From: CBFCZU01 sp965602635
GTDB taxonomy: Bacteria > Planctomycetota > Phycisphaerae > SM23-33
Reading direction: 5' to 3'
DNA length: 6,415 nt
Assembly (NCBI GenBank): GCA_965602635.1
Contig: CBFCZU010000241.1
Location: 1-6,415, forward strand
Under the pieces are notes generated by a model. The model saw only the letters and a program-made list of their open reading frames with translations, was not told where the DNA came from and made no database searches. Both the position numbers and the translations under genes were made by a program. Shown one piece after another: positions 4,938 through 6,415 of the stretch (its first letter is position 1; each line of letters opens with the position of its first letter).

Positions 4938-6415
4938 GTGAGGACAATTTTACCCCTGGCGGGGCTCGCCCTTGCGGTCTTGATGGGTTGGGGCCCCGCG
5001 GCATCCGCAGCCGAGAGCACCGTTTACACCACTGACCAGCTCAGAAACGCCTTGGGCAGCGCCTCGGCCGGAGACCGAATCTACGTCGCCCCAGGCTATT
5101 ACAACCAACTGCTCTGGGTCCAGAACGTCCACGGCCAGCCCGGCAACATGATCGAGGTCGTCGCCCTGGACCCCGCCAACCGCCCGGTGTTCGAGGAGCA
5201 CGCCTCTTCCGTATTCACTTTCTACCAATGCTCTTACGTCATGGTGGACGGGGTGATAGTCCAGGGAGCCGGCACCGCCGCCGAGGCCGGCAACAACATC
5301 ATGTTCACGTACTCCGACCACATGATCCTCAAGAACAGCATCTCCCGGAACATCGTGAACACCGGCAACTCCGACGGGACCAAGTTCAACCACTCCAACA
5401 ACGTGCTCATGTACAACTGCACGGTGAGCGAGTGGGGCGAGGGCGGCGCGGGCATGGATGGAATGATCTCCCACTCGAACCTGTACATGAGAAACACCTT
5501 CACCTTTCCCAGCCTGGCCACCGGCGACGCGGCCCACGGCATCATGCCCAAGGGCGCCGCCTACCACCACGGCATATACAAGAACCGGTTCATCGACGGC
5601 TCCAGCCGGGGGGTGTGCTTCGGCGGCAGCGGCGGCGCCACCGGGCCGGAAATCTACGACTCCGTCGCCATGGGCAACGTCATCGAGGCGGGCGAGGCCG
5701 CTCTGGCATACGTCTCCTGCACCGACTGCGAGTTCTCCTACAACACCGTCGTCAACCCGGAGAAGTGGGTCATGCGCGTCCAGAAGGAGGGCGTGTACGA
5801 GACGGACTACAACACCTTCAGACGCAACCTGGTACATTATGGGCCCTTCCTGCAGTGGGGCAGCGTGCAGGGCACGGGGGGCACGGTCCACCCGGAGACG
5901 TTCACCTACGAAGCAAACTACTGGTACAAGTGGGACAATCCGGCGGCGAGCATCCCGTCCCTGCCGGGCGGCGAGATCGACCCGGCCGGTGGTGTGGACC
6001 CGCAGTTGGACGCTGACCACCGGCCATGGTACGGCCCGGCCATGGAATACGGCGCCCACGCTCCGGCGATGGAGGCCGAGTTCGAGCAGTATGCCGGCTG
6101 GTTCCAGTGGGCCTGGGACCAGGCCCAGCTCTTCGAGCCCAAGGCCGAGCCGGGCGGGCCGTATGAGATCGGCCCGGGCGGCACGATCACCCTCGACGCC
6201 GGCGGCTCGCAGGCCGGGGCCGGCTCTTATGGCCCCTACAGCTTCGACAGCCTGCTGTGGGACATCAACCGCGACGGCACACCCGATGCCGCCGGCCTGG
6301 GCGCCGACGTCACCTATGACGACCTGCTGCTGCTGGGCATGGGCTTCGGCACGCACACCGTCGAGCTGAAGGCCGCCGTGACCAACGAGTACAACACCAT
6401 CTGGGACCTGGGCTT
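4938..6415 (+). CDS. Secreted right-handed beta-helix protein with PKD-like domain (3' end outside window)
   Basis: The frame is open for 492 codons from GTG 4938 and runs off the window. Residues 1-24 are a signal peptide: Arg2, a hydrophobic core, then ASA before the predicted cleavage after Ala24. Residues 28 to about 320 have the pattern of a parallel beta-helix, with an N-terminal cap (AGDRIYVAPGYYN) and coils rich in N-N and SYVMVDGV-type turns. The core MPKG...KNRF...SSRGVCFGG, then YNTVVNPEKWVMRVQKE, matches a family of secreted beta-helix proteins that I recall from planctomycetes and related bacteria; pectate lyase-like folds and PL6 lyases are distant relatives. Residues 404 onward form a PKD-like domain, with GGPY (406-409), TLDAGGS (418-424) and an Asp-rich loop DINRDGTPD (442-450) that could bind calcium. 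Activity is unknown; polysaccharide binding or cleavage outside the cytoplasm is inferred. More domains or an anchor may follow. Confidence 0.88.
   Translation, partial: MRTILPLAGLALAVLMGWGPAASAAESTVYTTDQLRNALGSASAGDRIYVAPGYYNQLLWVQNVHGQPGNMIEVVALDPANRPVFEEHASSVFTFYQCSYVMVDGVIVQGAGTAAEAGNNIMFTYSDHMILKNSISRNIVNTGNSDGTKFNHSNNVLMYNCTVSEWGEGGAGMDGMISHSNLYMRNTFTFPSLATGDAAHGIMPKGAAYHHGIYKNRFIDGSSRGVCFGGSGGATGPEIYDSVAMGNVIEAGEAALAYVSCTDCEFSYNTVVNPEKWVMRVQKEGVYETDYNTFRRNLVHYGPFLQWGSVQGTGGTVHPETFTYEANYWYKWDNPAASIPSLPGGEIDPAGGVDPQLDADHRPWYGPAMEYGAHAPAMEAEFEQYAGWFQWAWDQAQLFEPKAEPGGPYEIGPGGTITLDAGGSQAGAGSYGPYSFDSLLWDINRDGTPDAAGLGADVTYDDLLLLGMGFGTHTVELKAAVTNEYNTIWDLG

Noticed and set aside
4950..6356. Minus-strand frame of 468 codons under the beta-helix gene
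   Set aside because: It is the complement of a plus-strand frame that has a signal peptide, strong ribosome binding site and recognisable domains. The minus-strand product is a Val/Gly/His-rich shadow.

Overview
The window is visibly GC-rich bacterial DNA. It holds a tRNA-Glu gene at the left edge, a three-gene minus-strand operon in the middle, and the first part of a large secreted protein gene on the plus strand at the right. The organism is probably a member of the Planctomycetota or a related PVC lineage. This is inferred from the Ala/Pro-rich proteins, a tRNA with no encoded CCA, and a secreted right-handed beta-helix protein joined to a PKD-like domain of the kind common in planctomycetes. 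No mobile element, phage gene or CRISPR array is visible.

Layout. Positions 4-76 are tRNA-Glu (anticodon CTC), followed by a hairpin terminator (83-114). From 135 to 4511 there are three minus-strand genes, read right to left. The first is pilM (4511-3426), an actin-like ATPase of type IV pilus and type II secretion systems. The second is a ParA/Soj-family ATPase (3324-1252) with a tail of about 445 residues that contains a 25-copy pentapeptide repeat and ends in a possible amphipathic helix. The third is a single-pass membrane protein (1181-135) whose C-terminal domain resembles GspB (T2SSB). A candidate small ORF of 20 or 28 codons, with a perfect Shine-Dalgarno at its internal start, lies in the 97 bp between pilM and the ParA gene. 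Positions 4512-4937 form the divergent control region. The gene at 4938 has a GTG start, a strong ribosome binding site and a clear signal peptide, and runs off the end of the window.

How the genes may work together. PilM is an inner-membrane-associated cytoplasmic platform protein, ParA-family ATPases position cellular structures, and GspB-like proteins cross the inner membrane to contact the periplasmic or outer-membrane part of a secretion apparatus. Their shared strand and short spacing suggest one module that places or assembles a type IV pilus or type II secretion-like machine. The usual PilN, PilO and PilQ partners are absent from the window. This functional reading is inference. The beta-helix protein is divergently transcribed and could be an exported cargo, but nothing in the sequence proves a link.
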